64,000 bases of DNA from Neobacillus vireti (GTDB lineage: Bacteria > Bacillota > Bacilli > Bacillales > Cytobacillaceae), in assembly GCF_001026695.1 (NCBI RefSeq), contig NZ_LDNB01000012.1, positions 267,813 to 331,812 on the forward strand. Direction: 5' to 3'. Positions 28,381 through 37,683 of the stretch are shown piece after piece (the first letter of the stretch is position 1; each line of letters opens with the position of its first letter). A program made the translations under genes and the position numbers. Below the pieces are notes generated by a model that was not told where the DNA came from, did not search any database, and saw only the letters and a list, made by a program, of their open reading frames with translations.

Positions 28381-29343
28381 ATGGCAGAATGGAAAGACGG
28401 AATAGCTAAGATTACCTTACCGACACCTTTTCCTGTTGGGGATGTAAATGCCTATTTAATTAAAGGAGAACGGTTAACACTTGTTGATGCAGGCGTGAAA
28501 ACGGAAGAGTCCTGGAACGCACTTACCGAGCAGCTTGCTGAATTAGATTTAAGCCCAAACGATATCGAGCAAGTGGTCCTTACTCACCATCACCCTGACC
28601 ATGCCGGAATGCTCGATTTTTTCCCAGATTCATTGGAGGTGTATGGTCATCCGCTGAATGAACGCTGGATCCATCCCACGGAAGCCTTCTTCCGGGAACA
28701 AGAAGCTTTTTTCAATGAGCAGTTTCGGGAGTTTGGCCTGCCTTCGGAATATTTCCCGTTCCTTTCTAAGTTACGAAACACACTGAAGTATTCCTGTAAC
28801 CGATCGTTGACAGGACATCTTGTTGAGGGAATGCCCCCTCTTGGGCTAAGTGAGTGGCAGATAATTGAAACACCGGGCCACGCTCAAAGTCAAATTGCCC
28901 TTTTCCGCGAGAAGGATGGAATTTTGATTGGCGGAGACTTAATCTTAGCCCATATTTCACCCAATCCATTACTCGAGCCGCCGGCACCTGGCGAACAAGA
29001 AAGGCCGAAGCCGCAGCTGCAGCATAATGATTCAATGAAGAAGCTGTTGTCGTACCCGATTCAGCTCGTCTATACAGGACATGGCAAGGAGGTTTTTCGG
29101 TTAAAAGAACTGATAGAACTAAGACTTTTGCACCAGCATGAACGGGCAATGAAGGTCAATAATTGGCTGAAAGAAGAGCAACTCACCGTCTTTGAGATTT
29201 GCAAACGCCTATTTCCGTCTGTCTATCAACGAGAACCGTTGTTAACGATTTCAGAAACAGTGGCGCAGCTTGACTATTTAGCGTCTATCGGGGAAATTAG
29301 CAGTAAGGATAGTCAGCCCGTGCTTTATTATGCTAAGCATTAA
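28381..29343 (+). CDS. yqjP: MBL-fold metallo-hydrolase YqjP
   Basis: A 320-residue beta-lactamase-fold hydrolase. The metal-binding THHHPDHAG motif is at about residue 63-71, followed by ETPGHAQSQIALF, GGDLIL and YTGHGKEVF, the remaining histidine and aspartate ligands in usual order. A C-terminal winged-helix-like segment follows. The substrate is unknown; the layout is like thioesterase- or glyoxalase-type MBL proteins. It is followed by yqjQ with 33 bp between, matching the yqjP-yqjQ pair of B. subtilis; the two may be cotranscribed. Confidence 0.85.
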   Translation: MAEWKDGIAKITLPTPFPVGDVNAYLIKGERLTLVDAGVKTEESWNALTEQLAELDLSPNDIEQVVLTHHHPDHAGMLDFFPDSLEVYGHPLNERWIHPTEAFFREQEAFFNEQFREFGLPSEYFPFLSKLRNTLKYSCNRSLTGHLVEGMPPLGLSEWQIIETPGHAQSQIALFREKDGILIGGDLILAHISPNPLLEPPAPGEQERPKPQLQHNDSMKKLLSYPIQLVYTGHGKEVFRLKELIELRLLHQHERAMKVNNWLKEEQLTVFEICKRLFPSVYQREPLLTISETVAQLDYLASIGEISSKDSQPVLYYAKH

Positions 29344-29376
29344 GGAGAACGGGGCCGACTTAGATGGGGTGTTCAT

Positions 29377-30174
29377 ATGGTTAAGGACCGTTTAAAAGCT
29401 AAGAATATTGTAATTACCGGCGCATCCGGTGGAATAGGTGCGGAAATTGCCAAGCTTTGTGCGGCACGCGGAGCTAATCTTGTTTTGCTTGCACGGAGCA
29501 TCGACAAGCTGGAGCAGCTTCAGTCCGACTTGCAACAAAAGCATCATGTCAATGTGGATGTTTTTCAGCTTGATGTGTCTGATACGAATCAAGTTGAGGC
29601 AGTTTATCAGCGGATTTTTGATACTATCGGGGACATTGATATCCTGGTGAATAATGCCGGCTTTGGGGTATTCCATGAAGCCCATGAAGCTTCAATCGAC
29701 GAAATCAAAGGGATGTTTGAAGTGAACGTTGTTGGTTTGATGGCATGTACAAGTATGGTCTTGCCTAAGATGCGCGCACGGCGCTTTGGTCATATTATTA
29801 ATATTGCTTCCCAGGCAGGGAAAATTGCTACGCCGAAATCGAGTGTTTATTCTGCCACGAAGCATGCCGTACTTGGTTACACAAATTCGCTGCGAATGGA
29901 GCTTGCTGATTTCAATGTGCAAGTGACATCCGTGAACCCAGGGCCAATTGCCACTAATTTTTTTTCCATTGCTGATGAACAAGGCACTTATGTAAAAAAT
30001 GTGCAGCGGTACATGCTCCAGCCTGAATTTGTCGCACGGAAGATTGTCGATAGCATGCTGACGAAAACGCGGGAAATCAATTTGCCGCGCTGGATGAATA
30101 TGGGGAGCGTTGTTTACGTTCTGTTTCCACGGCTGTTTGAGCGGATAGGGAAACGAATGCTTAATTCTAAATAA
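29377..30174 (+). CDS. yqjQ: Short-chain dehydrogenase/reductase YqjQ
   Basis: A classical SDR of 265 residues. NAD(P)-binding TGASGGIGAEI is at about residues 14-24, NNAG at about 90, and the catalytic Ser...YSATK at about 150-165. The C-terminus PRWMNMGSVVYVLFPRLFER is hydrophobic and may contact the membrane, as in DltE- and YqjQ-type SDRs. Substrate unknown. A terminator follows immediately. Confidence 0.87.
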   Translation: MVKDRLKAKNIVITGASGGIGAEIAKLCAARGANLVLLARSIDKLEQLQSDLQQKHHVNVDVFQLDVSDTNQVEAVYQRIFDTIGDIDILVNNAGFGVFHEAHEASIDEIKGMFEVNVVGLMACTSMVLPKMRARRFGHIINIASQAGKIATPKSSVYSATKHAVLGYTNSLRMELADFNVQVTSVNPGPIATNFFSIADEQGTYVKNVQRYMLQPEFVARKIVDSMLTKTREINLPRWMNMGSVVYVLFPRLFERIGKRMLNSK

Positions 30175-30179
30175 ATGGA

Positions 30180-30208
30180 AAAGCTGCCTTGCCACGGCAG
30201 CTTTTTTT
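30180..30208 (+). terminator. Terminator after yqjQ
   Basis: AAGCTGCC (30181-30188) and GGCAGCTT (30196-30203), then a T run to 30208. Confidence 0.9.
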
Positions 30209-30241
30209 ATTGGGAAGATGTCAATAAATTCCTATTGAATA

Positions 30242-30293
30242 CGAACGAATATTCGCTTAAGATATGTATATAATAATAAAGAACGAATGTTCG
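30242..30293 (+). promoter_or_regulatory. Two LexA (SOS) boxes upstream of yqjW
   Basis: The first box is CGAAC-GAAT-ATTCG (30242-30255, one mismatch) and the second is GAAC-GAAT-GTTCG (30281-30293), both matching the Gram-positive LexA consensus CGAACnnnnGTTCG. They lie 27-78 bp before the polymerase start codon, so SOS induction is well supported. Confidence 0.8.
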
Positions 30294-30319
30294 ATTTTAA
30301 ACTTTGTGGGTGAAAAGTC

Positions 30320-31579
30320 ATGGTCGATTACAATATGTTACCGAAAAACAAAATTTTATGCGTGGATATGAAGAGCTTTTATGCAAGCTGTTCCGCTGTC
30401 ATGGAAGGCCTCGACCCTTTGAATTGCTATTTAGCAGTTGCCGGTAACAAGGAGCGGCAGGGAAGCGTCGTACTTGCCGCTTCACCGCGGCTAAAAAAAG
30501 AATTTGGTATCAAAACCGGCTCGCGGCTATTTGAGATTCCCAATGACCCAAGGATTCAAGTTGTCGAGCCGAAAATGGCAACGTATTTACGGATTGCAAC
30601 CGAAATTTCTCGTGTATTTAACCGCTATGTGCCAAAAGAAGCTATTCATGTTTATAGCGTCGACGAAAGCTTTATTAAAGTGGATGGTGCGATTCATTTG
30701 TGGGGGGATGCCCATACGATTGCTCGAAAAATTAAGGATGATATTGAGCGGGAATTTCAGCTCCCGTGCGCGGTTGGAATTGGCCCTAATATGTTACTTT
30801 CGAAGCTTTGCCTTGACCTCGATGCTAAGAAAAAAGGAGTGGAAGAGTGGACGTACGAAGATGTGCAGACAAAGCTTTGGAACGTGTCGCCGCTTCGGGA
30901 AATGTGGGGAATCGGCAGACGTGTTGAAAAAACCTTAAACGGGATGGGTATTTTCACGGTTGGTCAGCTGGCCCGCTATGATTTAGAAAAGCTGGAGAAA
31001 AAATTCGGCATCATGGGAAACCAGCTTTATCATCATGCTTGGGGCGTGGACCTCTCCGATTTGGGGGCACCAATCATCCAAGGGCAAATCAGCTTTGGAA
31101 AAAGTCAAATTCTGTTAAGGGATTATAAAAAGGAAGAAGAAATTAAGGCGGTTATTTTAGAAATGTGTGAAGAGGTCGCCCGAAGAGCACGGACACATCG
31201 AAAGGCTGGGAGAACGATTAGTCTCGGGGTCGGCTACAGCCAAGATGAATTTGGCGGCGGTTTTCATCGCTCCAGATCCATCCAGCAGCCAACAAATGTG
31301 ACAATGGAGCTTTACCGCGTCTGCCTTGAATTGTTCCATGAGCATTATACAGGAAAGACAGTCCGGCAGATTTCGATTGCCGTCAGTAATATTGTCGACG
31401 ACCGCGAGCTTCAGCTCGATTTGTTTGATATTGGTGCCTATAAGAGAAGGGAGCTTGGCTATGTGGTTGATTCCGTCCGCAAGCGTTTTGGCTCAGGTTC
31501 CCTGCTGCGCGCTGTATCTTATACCGCTGCAGGAACGGCTAAGCACCGGGCAACACTCGTTGGCGGACATAAAAGATAA
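30320..31579 (+). CDS. yqjW: Y-family DNA polymerase YqjW/UvrX type
   Basis: An error-prone polymerase for translesion synthesis, the SOS-induced counterpart of dinB. Catalytic carboxylates are in CVDMKSFYASC (about residues 15-25) and YSVDESFI (about 115-122). Helix-hairpin-helix thumb elements follow (MWGIGRRVEKTLNGMGI), then the little finger. QLDLF near residue 375 is a probable beta-clamp motif. The ATG start follows GGTGA. It is 14 bp before yqjX, in the SOS unit known as yqjW-yqjX, and two LexA boxes lie upstream. Confidence 0.93.
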   Translation: MVDYNMLPKNKILCVDMKSFYASCSAVMEGLDPLNCYLAVAGNKERQGSVVLAASPRLKKEFGIKTGSRLFEIPNDPRIQVVEPKMATYLRIATEISRVFNRYVPKEAIHVYSVDESFIKVDGAIHLWGDAHTIARKIKDDIEREFQLPCAVGIGPNMLLSKLCLDLDAKKKGVEEWTYEDVQTKLWNVSPLREMWGIGRRVEKTLNGMGIFTVGQLARYDLEKLEKKFGIMGNQLYHHAWGVDLSDLGAPIIQGQISFGKSQILLRDYKKEEEIKAVILEMCEEVARRARTHRKAGRTISLGVGYSQDEFGGGFHRSRSIQQPTNVTMELYRVCLELFHEHYTGKTVRQISIAVSNIVDDRELQLDLFDIGAYKRRELGYVVDSVRKRFGSGSLLRAVSYTAAGTAKHRATLVGGHKR

Positions 31580-31593
31580 GGGAGGCAGAACGT

Positions 31594-31929
31594 ATGATTC
31601 GCGACCGCGGCAGAATCAAATGGACGTCAATGATGCTTCCTGAGCATGTGAAATTGCTCAGGGATTGGGTAAAAGAAGATGGCTACGAACAGAAAAAGGA
31701 AATGGATGAACAGCAGTTAGAGCTCATGAACGAAACCTTATCTGAAGCGATTGAATTTGATCAGTTCGTCACGATTACCCATTACCGAAACCGGAATTAT
31801 GAAATCGTGATTGGAAAAATTCATTACTGGGATGAACTGTCACAAAGGCTCCATGTCGTCGATCGATTTGAAGAAGTGCACCGAATTCCGATTAATGCAA
31901 TTGCCGACATTCGGCTAACAGATATGTAA
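31594..31929 (+). CDS. yqjX: YolD-like protein YqjX
   Basis: A 111-residue protein of the YolD family, which regularly accompanies UvrX-type Y-family polymerases in Bacillus chromosomes and phages. Family features are the N-terminal RDRGRIKWTSMMLPEHV and a C-terminal beta-rich part ending RIPINAIADIRL. The strong AAGGGAGG site and 14-bp gap indicate cotranscription with yqjW. It may modulate the polymerase; the mechanism is not established. Confidence 0.9.
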   Translation: MIRDRGRIKWTSMMLPEHVKLLRDWVKEDGYEQKKEMDEQQLELMNETLSEAIEFDQFVTITHYRNRNYEIVIGKIHYWDELSQRLHVVDRFEEVHRIPINAIADIRLTDM

Positions 31930-31932
31930 AAA

Positions 31933-31959
31933 GAGCGGCTTCAAATCGGAAAGCCGCTC
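31933..31959. terminator. Bidirectional terminator between yqjX and the CDGSH gene
   Basis: GAGCGGCTT (31933-31941) pairs with AAGCCGCTC (31951-31959); the T tract is on the minus-strand side. Confidence 0.82.
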
Positions 31960-31968
31960 ATGTAAATC

Positions 31969-32175
31969 TTATTCTTCTTTAAGAACCCGAACCTGTGATT
32001 CAAAATTCCCTTTATGCGAGCCGTCGCAAAAAGGCTTATTATTAGACCTTCCGCAACGGCAAAGGGAAAAGGATGGTTTTGTTGTATAGACATTACCCTC
32101 GCCATCTAGCAGCTCCACATCACCTGAAATTCTTAATGAACCGTTATCATTTACTTTGATTTGAACCTTTGACAT
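31969..32175 (-). CDS. CDGSH iron-sulfur domain protein
   Basis: A 68-residue protein with a complete CDGSH motif: CRCGRSNNKPFCDGSH gives three Cys and one His ligand for a 2Fe-2S cluster as in mitoNEET. The ligands sit in the middle of the protein with short flanks. ATG 32175 is 8 bp after AAAAGGGG; GTG 32184 is inside that site. It converges on yqjX, and its upstream region faces yqkB, another iron-sulfur family protein, across about 140 bp. Electron-transfer or sensing role is inferred. Confidence 0.9.
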   Translation of the reverse strand: MSKVQIKVNDNGSLRISGDVELLDGEGNVYTTKPSFSLCRCGRSNNKPFCDGSHKGNFESQVRVLKEE

Positions 32176-32313
32176 AATTAGCACCCCTTTTAAAAATATT
32201 CGTAATAACTGGTAAGACAGGAATATGCAAACAAAAGACTAGAAGCATAATAATAAGCAGTCTAAAAAACATATGATACAATCATCATATGCCGAATGAG
32301 GGGAGCTTTAAAC

Positions 32314-32646
32314 GTGGAAATTAACATAACAGCGGAAGCGGTAAAGAAAATCACCGAAAAAACGGAAGGTCGGGAAGGTTATTTAAAGTTAAAATATGAT
32401 ACAGACGGCTGTGGCTGTGCCGTAAACGGGGTAGTGGCCATGTGGTTTGTTCCGGAAATAGAAGAGGATGAAATCGCAATTGAAACAAATGACAAAACGG
32501 TTTATCTTGAAAAATCAAAAATGGTTTTTTTCGATGAACAAATGAAAATTGATTTTTCGCAAAGCACCAATTGCTTTCAATTAAAAAGTCCGCAGCAAAT
32601 CTTAAATGGACACATGAGCTTAATAATAAAAGAAAAAACAGACTGA
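32314..32646 (+). CDS. yqkB: HesB/IscA-like iron-sulfur biosynthesis family protein (YqkB)
   Basis: A 110-residue beta-rich protein of the HesB/IscA fold group, as YqkB. Only part of the usual cysteine set is present: GCGCAVNG near residue 40 and a single Cys near 92, so it may not be a classic A-type carrier. GTG 32314 is used as start because GAGGGGAG lies eight bases upstream; ATG 32296 precedes that site. A shared terminator with yqkD follows. Confidence 0.8.
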   Translation: MEINITAEAVKKITEKTEGREGYLKLKYDTDGCGCAVNGVVAMWFVPEIEEDEIAIETNDKTVYLEKSKMVFFDEQMKIDFSQSTNCFQLKSPQQILNGHMSLIIKEKTD

Positions 32647-32670
32647 CCTCAATCGGACAGTCTGTTTTTT
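32633..32670. terminator. Bidirectional terminator between yqkB and yqkD
   Basis: AAAAAACAGACTG (32633-32645) pairs with CAGTCTGTTTTTT (32658-32670) between convergent genes. Confidence 0.9.
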
Positions 32671-33589
32671 AACTAGGCAAAGCATGATCAACATATTTTT
32701 GCAAAAACTCATCAATAACCCGTTCATAATCCGCCCTGTTTTCGTTAAAAGACTGGGCATGACGCCCGTTAGCTGCAAGATAGAGCATTTTAGGGCCCTT
32801 TTTTTGCTCAAATAAGTCTTTTGTCATCGATGGGAGAATAAAATCATCCTTTTGACTGTGAATGAACAAAACAGGGTGTTTGATATTTTCAATGACCGAA
32901 ATCGGCGAGACATTTCGAATTGAATATTTATCACGTAAGCGCAAGAGTGCATCGCCAATCGGAAGTAACAGACCAGGAATGAGCTTGAAGTCCTTTTTAA
33001 TTAAATAAGCAAGCTGTTCCTTAAAGTCAGAAAACGGACAATCCGCAATATAAAAATCTGCCCCGTCTTCCAGCAGCCCGGCGTATAGGAGCATCGTGGC
33101 CGCTCCCATCGATTCGCCATGTATCCCCAGTTCGAGTTCGGGTCCTTTCTCATTTTTAAGCCAGTCAACTATCGTTTTTAAATCGAATTTTTCATAGTGG
33201 CCAAAGCTGGTCGTTTTTCCGCCTGATTCTCCGTGACGTCTATGATCATAGATCAGGGCATTGAATCCGCGCTCTAAGAAAAGGTTCGCGTATTTAATTG
33301 AATTAATTTTCGTTTCCGTTACACCGTGTGAAATAATGATGTAGCGGTTGGAATCGTGCGGCTCCAAAAGAACAGCTTTAATTGTATAACCAAATGGGGA
33401 AGGAATATCAACTTCTCGATTTGGAAGTGATTCAAACGCATCGGGATTATACCTGCCAGCTTCCTTTTCCCGCCTTAAAATCAATTCCTCATCCTTCTTT
33501 TTCATATACATAACACGGTTTGTAAAGTAAAAAGCAAGTAATAACCAAAAGAATAACAAAACAAACAGGGTTCGAAATGCCTTCTTCAA
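32669..33589 (-). CDS. yqkD: Membrane-anchored alpha/beta hydrolase YqkD
   Basis: A 306-residue hydrolase with an N-terminal membrane helix (about residues 6-25) and an alpha/beta core. The nucleophile elbow is GESMG (about residue 158), preceded by the oxyanion region ISHGVTETK and YDHRRHGESGG; the acid is likely in HSQKDDFI and the base in NGRHAQSF. The TTG start has GGGAGGTG eight bases upstream. It matches YqkD in place and size. Substrate unknown; serine peptidase S9-like or esterase activity are the options. Confidence 0.85.
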   Translation of the reverse strand: MKKAFRTLFVLLFFWLLLAFYFTNRVMYMKKKDEELILRREKEAGRYNPDAFESLPNREVDIPSPFGYTIKAVLLEPHDSNRYIIISHGVTETKINSIKYANLFLERGFNALIYDHRRHGESGGKTTSFGHYEKFDLKTIVDWLKNEKGPELELGIHGESMGAATMLLYAGLLEDGADFYIADCPFSDFKEQLAYLIKKDFKLIPGLLLPIGDALLRLRDKYSIRNVSPISVIENIKHPVLFIHSQKDDFILPSMTKDLFEQKKGPKMLYLAANGRHAQSFNENRADYERVIDEFLQKYVDHALPS

Positions 33590-33664
33590 TTAAAGGACAC
33601 CTCCCGAGGTAATAGTTAAATTGGATATCAAAAAAAAGTTCAATCCGCCCATGTTTTACCATGG

Positions 33665-33693
33665 AAAAAGCCGCTGGCATCAATGAGCGGCTT
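33665..33693 (-). terminator. Minus-strand terminator after the 46-residue ORF
   Basis: AAGCCGCT and AGCGGCTT arms (33686-33693 and 33668-33675), with five U's on the minus strand. Its direction supports a real minus-strand gene just upstream. Confidence 0.8.
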
Positions 33694-33712
33694 CCGAGTT
33701 TCGGGGATAAAT

Positions 33713-33853
33713 TTACTGCTCTGAATTCTGTCGTTTTGTTGGGTGGATTGCCTTTTCGAGTTCCTCGGCGGCAATCAACCGCTTCCCGCCGCCTGCATTA
33801 TCGGCATAGTTTTTTCCACTTTGGCTGTTTCCTTTATCACGCTTTTGGCTCAT
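33713..33853 (-). CDS. Small hydrophilic protein, 46 residues, unassigned
   Basis: An ORF starting MSQKRDKGNSQSGKNYAD and ending in a charged helix (RLIAAEELEKAIHP). It has a good GGGAG ribosome site nine bases before ATG 33853 (an ATG at 33859 is too close), and a terminator follows. It is polar, Gly/Asn-rich in the first half, with no cysteine and no membrane segment, which is reminiscent of small spore or stress proteins, but I do not recognise the family. It lies between yqkD and mvaB on the same strand as both. Confidence 0.65.
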   Translation of the reverse strand: MSQKRDKGNSQSGKNYADNAGGGKRLIAAEELEKAIHPTKRQNSEQ

Positions 33854-33931
33854 GAACATATTCTCCCTTCAATCTGATCTCATTTAATAAGATGGATTAC
33901 TAGAAGATTGATTATTCAAGAAAAGGTAAAT

Positions 33932-34837
33932 CTAAACCGTTTGAGCATGAAGCCGATAATAGCCGGTTTCAATTTGTCTTGAAAGATGAGGGCGAACAAT
34001 TTCGACGGCATCCATCAACTTATTAAGGTTAACAGAGGTATCGATTCCCATCCGTTCAAGCATGTAAACTACATCCTCGGTCGCGGCATTTCCGCTGGCC
34101 CCTGGGGCGAATGGACAGCCGCCCAGCCCGCCGGCAGACGTATCAAACCTGTCGACTCCAGCCTGCAAAGAAGCCAAAATATTCGCGAGGGCAAGCTTGC
34201 GGGTATCATGAAAATGGGCGGTTAAAAGAGTTTCTGGGAATTCCGCTTTTAATTTGGAAAATAAGGAATATGATTCATTCGGCGCCGCCATCCCAATCGT
34301 ATCGGCAACACTTAATTCATCAACACCCGCTTCGACAAATTCACGGCAAAGCTTTATCGTATCGCTTTCATTGATTTTCCCCTCATAAGGGCAATAAAAC
34401 GCTGTCGAAATACAGGCGCGAACAAAATAATTCTTTTCTTTCAATTCATGGATAATGGGCTTCAGCTCTTCCATACTGTCCTGTGTTGTTTTGTTGATAT
34501 TTTTCAAATTAAAGCTGTTGCTGACGCCTACAAATACGGCAACAGCCCGGCAATCGGTGGAATAGACCCGGTCAATCCCTTTCCGGTTTGGGGCTAACAC
34601 AATGTCTCGAGAATTTTCATCAAGGCAGTCTGCCACAATTTCCGCAGCATCTCCCATTTGCGGCACCCATTTCGGTGATACGAATGAAGTTAGCTCCATT
34701 TCTTGAAGTCCGGCATTTCTCAAACCAGCGATAAATTGTTTTTTTATCTCAGTCGGTACGAATAACTTCTCATTTTGCAGCCCGTCACGCGGACCAACCT
34801 CGATAATCGTTACTTTTTTAGGTAAAGTAAACATCAT
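33932..34837 (-). CDS. mvaB: Hydroxymethylglutaryl-CoA lyase
   Basis: Cleaves HMG-CoA to acetoacetate and acetyl-CoA, the last dedicated step of leucine breakdown. The TIM barrel has the HMGL-like N-terminus EVGPRDGLQNEK with the catalytic Arg, the metal-binding AHFHDTRKLALAN, and the flexible Cys loop GGCPFAPGASGNAATED near residue 240. Length is 301 residues. Two adjacent ATG codons (34837, 34834) follow GGAGGGGG. It is divergent from the thiolase-scoAB operon, whose products convert acetoacetate to acetyl-CoA. Confidence 0.94.
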   Translation of the reverse strand: MMFTLPKKVTIIEVGPRDGLQNEKLFVPTEIKKQFIAGLRNAGLQEMELTSFVSPKWVPQMGDAAEIVADCLDENSRDIVLAPNRKGIDRVYSTDCRAVAVFVGVSNSFNLKNINKTTQDSMEELKPIIHELKEKNYFVRACISTAFYCPYEGKINESDTIKLCREFVEAGVDELSVADTIGMAAPNESYSLFSKLKAEFPETLLTAHFHDTRKLALANILASLQAGVDRFDTSAGGLGGCPFAPGASGNAATEDVVYMLERMGIDTSVNLNKLMDAVEIVRPHLSRQIETGYYRLHAQTV

Positions 34838-34981
34838 TTTCCCCCTCCAATGTTCATACTTTCATTGTAGTGGTATTAATTTTAAAAAATCAAGAATTAT
34901 AGAAATTTTGACAAAATAAGAGGATTTTCTGTGTTTTTACTAGAAGTAGTAGTGGTAATTACCGTTGAAGGGAGAAACGTA

Positions 34982-36169
34982 ATGAGTCAAACAGAAGTAG
35001 TTATAGTTAGTGCCGTTCGAACTGCACTTGGAAACTTTAACGGCAGTTTAAAGAATGTATCTGCACCTGAATTAGGCGGGACAGTGATTAAAGGGGCACT
35101 GGAACAGGCAGGAGTAAAGCCGGATCAAGTTGATGAAGTGATCATGGGGAATGTTCTTCAAGCAGGGCTGGGCCAGAACCCGGCAAGGCAGGCCGCTTTT
35201 CGCGCGGGGATTCCTGAAAGCGTTTCCTCGATGACAATTAATAAAGTTTGCGGTTCGGGATTAAAGGCTGTGCACCTCGCAACACAGGCAATTTTGGCCG
35301 GAGATGCCGAAATTGTCGTGGCTGGCGGGATGGAAAATATGAGCCAGGCACCGTATCTGCTAAAAAATGCCCGTGATGGCTTTAAAATGGGCGATCAAAA
35401 ATTAGTCGACACGCTGACTTCCGATGGTCTCACTTGTGTGTTTAATGATTATCACATGGGCATTACCGCTGAAAACCTAGCAGATAAATATTCTATTACG
35501 AGAGAAGAGCAGGACGAATTTTCAGCATGGAGTCAGGATAAGGCCGTCAAAGCAATCGAGGTAGGCAAATTTAAAGATGAGATTGTTCCGGTTGTGATTC
35601 CACAGCGCAAAGGGGAGCCAATCGTTTTTGAAACCGATGAATATCCGAAAAAAGGAACAACGGCGGAAAAATTGGCCGGATTGCGTCCAGCTTTTAAAAA
35701 GGATGGCAGTGTGACGGCAGGCAATGCCTCTGGAATCAACGATGGGGCAGCTGCTCTAGTAGTAATGAGTAAGAAAAAGGCGGATGAACTAGGGCTAAAG
35801 CCGTTAGTAACCATTAAGGCAAATGCAAGCGCAGGTGTAGATCCAAGTATCATGGGCATCGGACCGGTGCCGGCGGTGAGAAAGGCACTTGAAAAGGCAT
35901 CCCTTTCAATCGAGGATTTGCAATTAATCGAGGCGAACGAAGCATTTGCGGCACAGTCGCTGGCAGTTGACCGCGAGCTCCATTTTAATAAAGACATATT
36001 AAACGTAAATGGCGGTGCGATTGCACTCGGTCATCCAATCGGAGCCAGCGGCGCGAGAATTCTTGTCACGTTAATTCATGAAATGAACCGAAGAAAAGCG
36101 AATGTTGGCCTGGCAACACTTTGTATTGGCGGGGGCCAAGGGGTAGCAACGATTGTTGAACTAGCGTAA
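34982..36169 (+). CDS. Acetyl-CoA C-acetyltransferase (thiolase)
   Basis: A 395-residue thiolase that splits acetoacetyl-CoA into two acetyl-CoA or runs in reverse. The acyl-binding Cys is in [15 protein letters not shown] (about residue 88), the catalytic His in [16 protein letters not shown] (about 350) and the second Cys in LCIGGGQG near the end. The ATG follows GAAGGGAG; the open frame extends further upstream without a ribosome site. It is first in a unit with scoA and scoB, which points to acetoacetate use rather than general beta-oxidation. Confidence 0.93.
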   Translation: MSQTEVVIVSAVRTALGNFNGSLKNVSAPELGGTVIKGALEQAGVKPDQVDEVIMGNVLQAGLGQNPARQAAFRAGIPESVSSMTINKVCGSGLKAVHLATQAILAGDAEIVVAGGMENMSQAPYLLKNARDGFKMGDQKLVDTLTSDGLTCVFNDYHMGITAENLADKYSITREEQDEFSAWSQDKAVKAIEVGKFKDEIVPVVIPQRKGEPIVFETDEYPKKGTTAEKLAGLRPAFKKDGSVTAGNASGINDGAAALVVMSKKKADELGLKPLVTIKANASAGVDPSIMGIGPVPAVRKALEKASLSIEDLQLIEANEAFAAQSLAVDRELHFNKDILNVNGGAIALGHPIGASGARILVTLIHEMNRRKANVGLATLCIGGGQGVATIVELA

Positions 36170-36198
36170 TACCTTTAATTTGAGGGGGAGAAAGCAAA

Positions 36199-36888
36199 AT
36201 GAAGAAAATTTGTACATCCTTCCAGGATGCGGTTGCTGATATTCAGGATGGGGCTACATTAATGGTTGGCGGATTCGGGTTGTGCGGTATACCTGAAAAC
36301 CTAATTTTAGCCTTAGCAGAAAAAGGTGTGAAGGATTTAACTGTTATTTCCAATAACTGCGGGATTGACGAATGGGGTCTTGGGCTTCTATTAAACAATA
36401 AACAAATCAAAAAAATGATCGGCTCCTATGTGGGGGAAAATAAAGAGTTTGAAAGACAGGTGTTAACGGGGGAGCTCGAAGTAGAATTGACGCCGCAGGG
36501 CACACTGGCTGAAAAAATTCGGGCAGGCGGGGCTGGGATCCCGGCATTTTATACACCTGCAGGAGTAGGAACACCGATTGCCGAAGGAAAAGAAACGAAG
36601 GTTTTTAACGGACGGGAATATCTTTTGGAAGAAGCCTTAACGGCCGACTTTAGTTTGGTAAGGGCATGGAAAGGCGACAAAATGGGAAATCTCGTTTATC
36701 ACAAAACAGCACGGAACTTCAATCCGATGATTGCGGCAGCCGGAAAAGTGACGATTGCCGAAGTGGAAACACTTTATGAAGTTGGCGAATTGGATGCGAA
36801 TTTTATTCAAACGCCAAGTATTTATGTTCAGACAATTATCGAAGGAAAACAGGAAAAACGAATTGAGAGATTAACAGTAAAAAAATAG
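36199..36888 (+). CDS. scoA: 3-oxoacid CoA-transferase subunit A
   Basis: Alpha subunit (229 residues) of a succinyl-CoA:acetoacetate-type CoA transferase. The CoA-binding signature [15 protein letters not shown] is near residues 21-35; the rest is the family I Rossmann-like domain, with the [12 protein letters not shown] loop. The ribosome site AGGGGGAG is strong. It lies 29 bp after the thiolase and 24 bp before scoB. Succinyl-CoA as donor is the usual case; acetate/acetyl-CoA is the alternative. Confidence 0.92.
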   Translation: MKKICTSFQDAVADIQDGATLMVGGFGLCGIPENLILALAEKGVKDLTVISNNCGIDEWGLGLLLNNKQIKKMIGSYVGENKEFERQVLTGELEVELTPQGTLAEKIRAGGAGIPAFYTPAGVGTPIAEGKETKVFNGREYLLEEALTADFSLVRAWKGDKMGNLVYHKTARNFNPMIAAAGKVTIAEVETLYEVGELDANFIQTPSIYVQTIIEGKQEKRIERLTVKK

Positions 36889-36912
36889 GGTGGGGGAAAG
36901 GAGAAAAATTTA

Positions 36913-37581
36913 ATGGCAAATGATAAGGCCTCAGTCAGAGAAAGAATTGCAATTAGAGCAGAGAAAGAAATAGAAAATGGCTTTTATGTAAACCTAGGCA
37001 TCGGGATGCCAACCCTCGTTGCCAATTATATAACTGAAAATAAGCAGGTGGTCCTGCAATCAGAAAATGGTCTTCTAGGGATTGGTCCGTATCCTGAGAT
37101 GGATGAGGTTGATCCCGATTTAATTAATGCCGGGAAAGAGACAGTGACGGCAATTAGCGGGGCAGCTTATTTTGATAGTGCTGAATCGTTTGCGATGATT
37201 CGCGGCGGACATGTCAATCTAGCGATTCTCGGCGGCATGGAGGTATCTGAAAGCGGCGACCTGGCAAACTGGATGATCCCGGGTAAGATGATTAAAGGAA
37301 TGGGCGGTGCAATGGATCTTGTCCATGGAGCCCAGAAAATTATTGTCATAATGGAGCATGTAAATAAAAAAGGCGAATCAAAAATCTTAAAACAATGCAC
37401 CCTGCCATTGACGGGAAAAGGGGTAGTCAACCGGATAATCACGGAGCGTGGCGTCATGGATGTTACCGATTCCGGATTAAGGCTTGTGGAAGTGGCAAGT
37501 GGCTATACAGTAGAAGATGTTGTTAACTCGACAGAAGCAACATTGTTCGTTGACGAAAAGGTTAAATTAGAAGCTTTCTAA
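36913..37581 (+). CDS. scoB: 3-oxoacid CoA-transferase subunit B
   Basis: Beta subunit (222 residues) carrying the catalytic glutamate, visible in [14 protein letters not shown] at about residues 46-60, where the covalent CoA thioester forms. The [15 protein letters not shown] motif precedes it. It completes an acetoacetate to acetyl-CoA route with ScoA and the thiolase. AAAGGAG precedes the ATG. A terminator follows the stop codon. Confidence 0.93.
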   Translation: MANDKASVRERIAIRAEKEIENGFYVNLGIGMPTLVANYITENKQVVLQSENGLLGIGPYPEMDEVDPDLINAGKETVTAISGAAYFDSAESFAMIRGGHVNLAILGGMEVSESGDLANWMIPGKMIKGMGGAMDLVHGAQKIIVIMEHVNKKGESKILKQCTLPLTGKGVVNRIITERGVMDVTDSGLRLVEVASGYTVEDVVNSTEATLFVDEKVKLEAF

Positions 37582-37585
37582 TAGT

Positions 37586-37617
37586 AAAGGCAGGCTGCAT
37601 GAGACAGTCTGCCTTTT
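37586..37617 (+). terminator. Terminator of the thiolase-scoAB unit
   Basis: AAAGGCAGGCTG (37586-37597) and CAGTCTGCCTTT (37605-37616) pair with one G-U, then T's. Confidence 0.85.
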
Positions 37618-37683
37618 AATATTAGGAATGATTAAGTGAAATGGTATAATAGAATCGAGATTTTGATTATGGAGGCGTTTAGA

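Noticed and set aside
33661..33855. Plus-strand 64-codon ORF beginning at the yqkD-mvaB gap
   Set aside because: It has no ribosome site and is antisense to the better supported 46-residue minus-strand gene and its terminator.
35533..35997. 154-codon minus-strand ORF inside the thiolase gene
   Set aside because: Composition follows the reverse of thiolase codons; no ribosome site, and the thiolase motifs cover the same bases.
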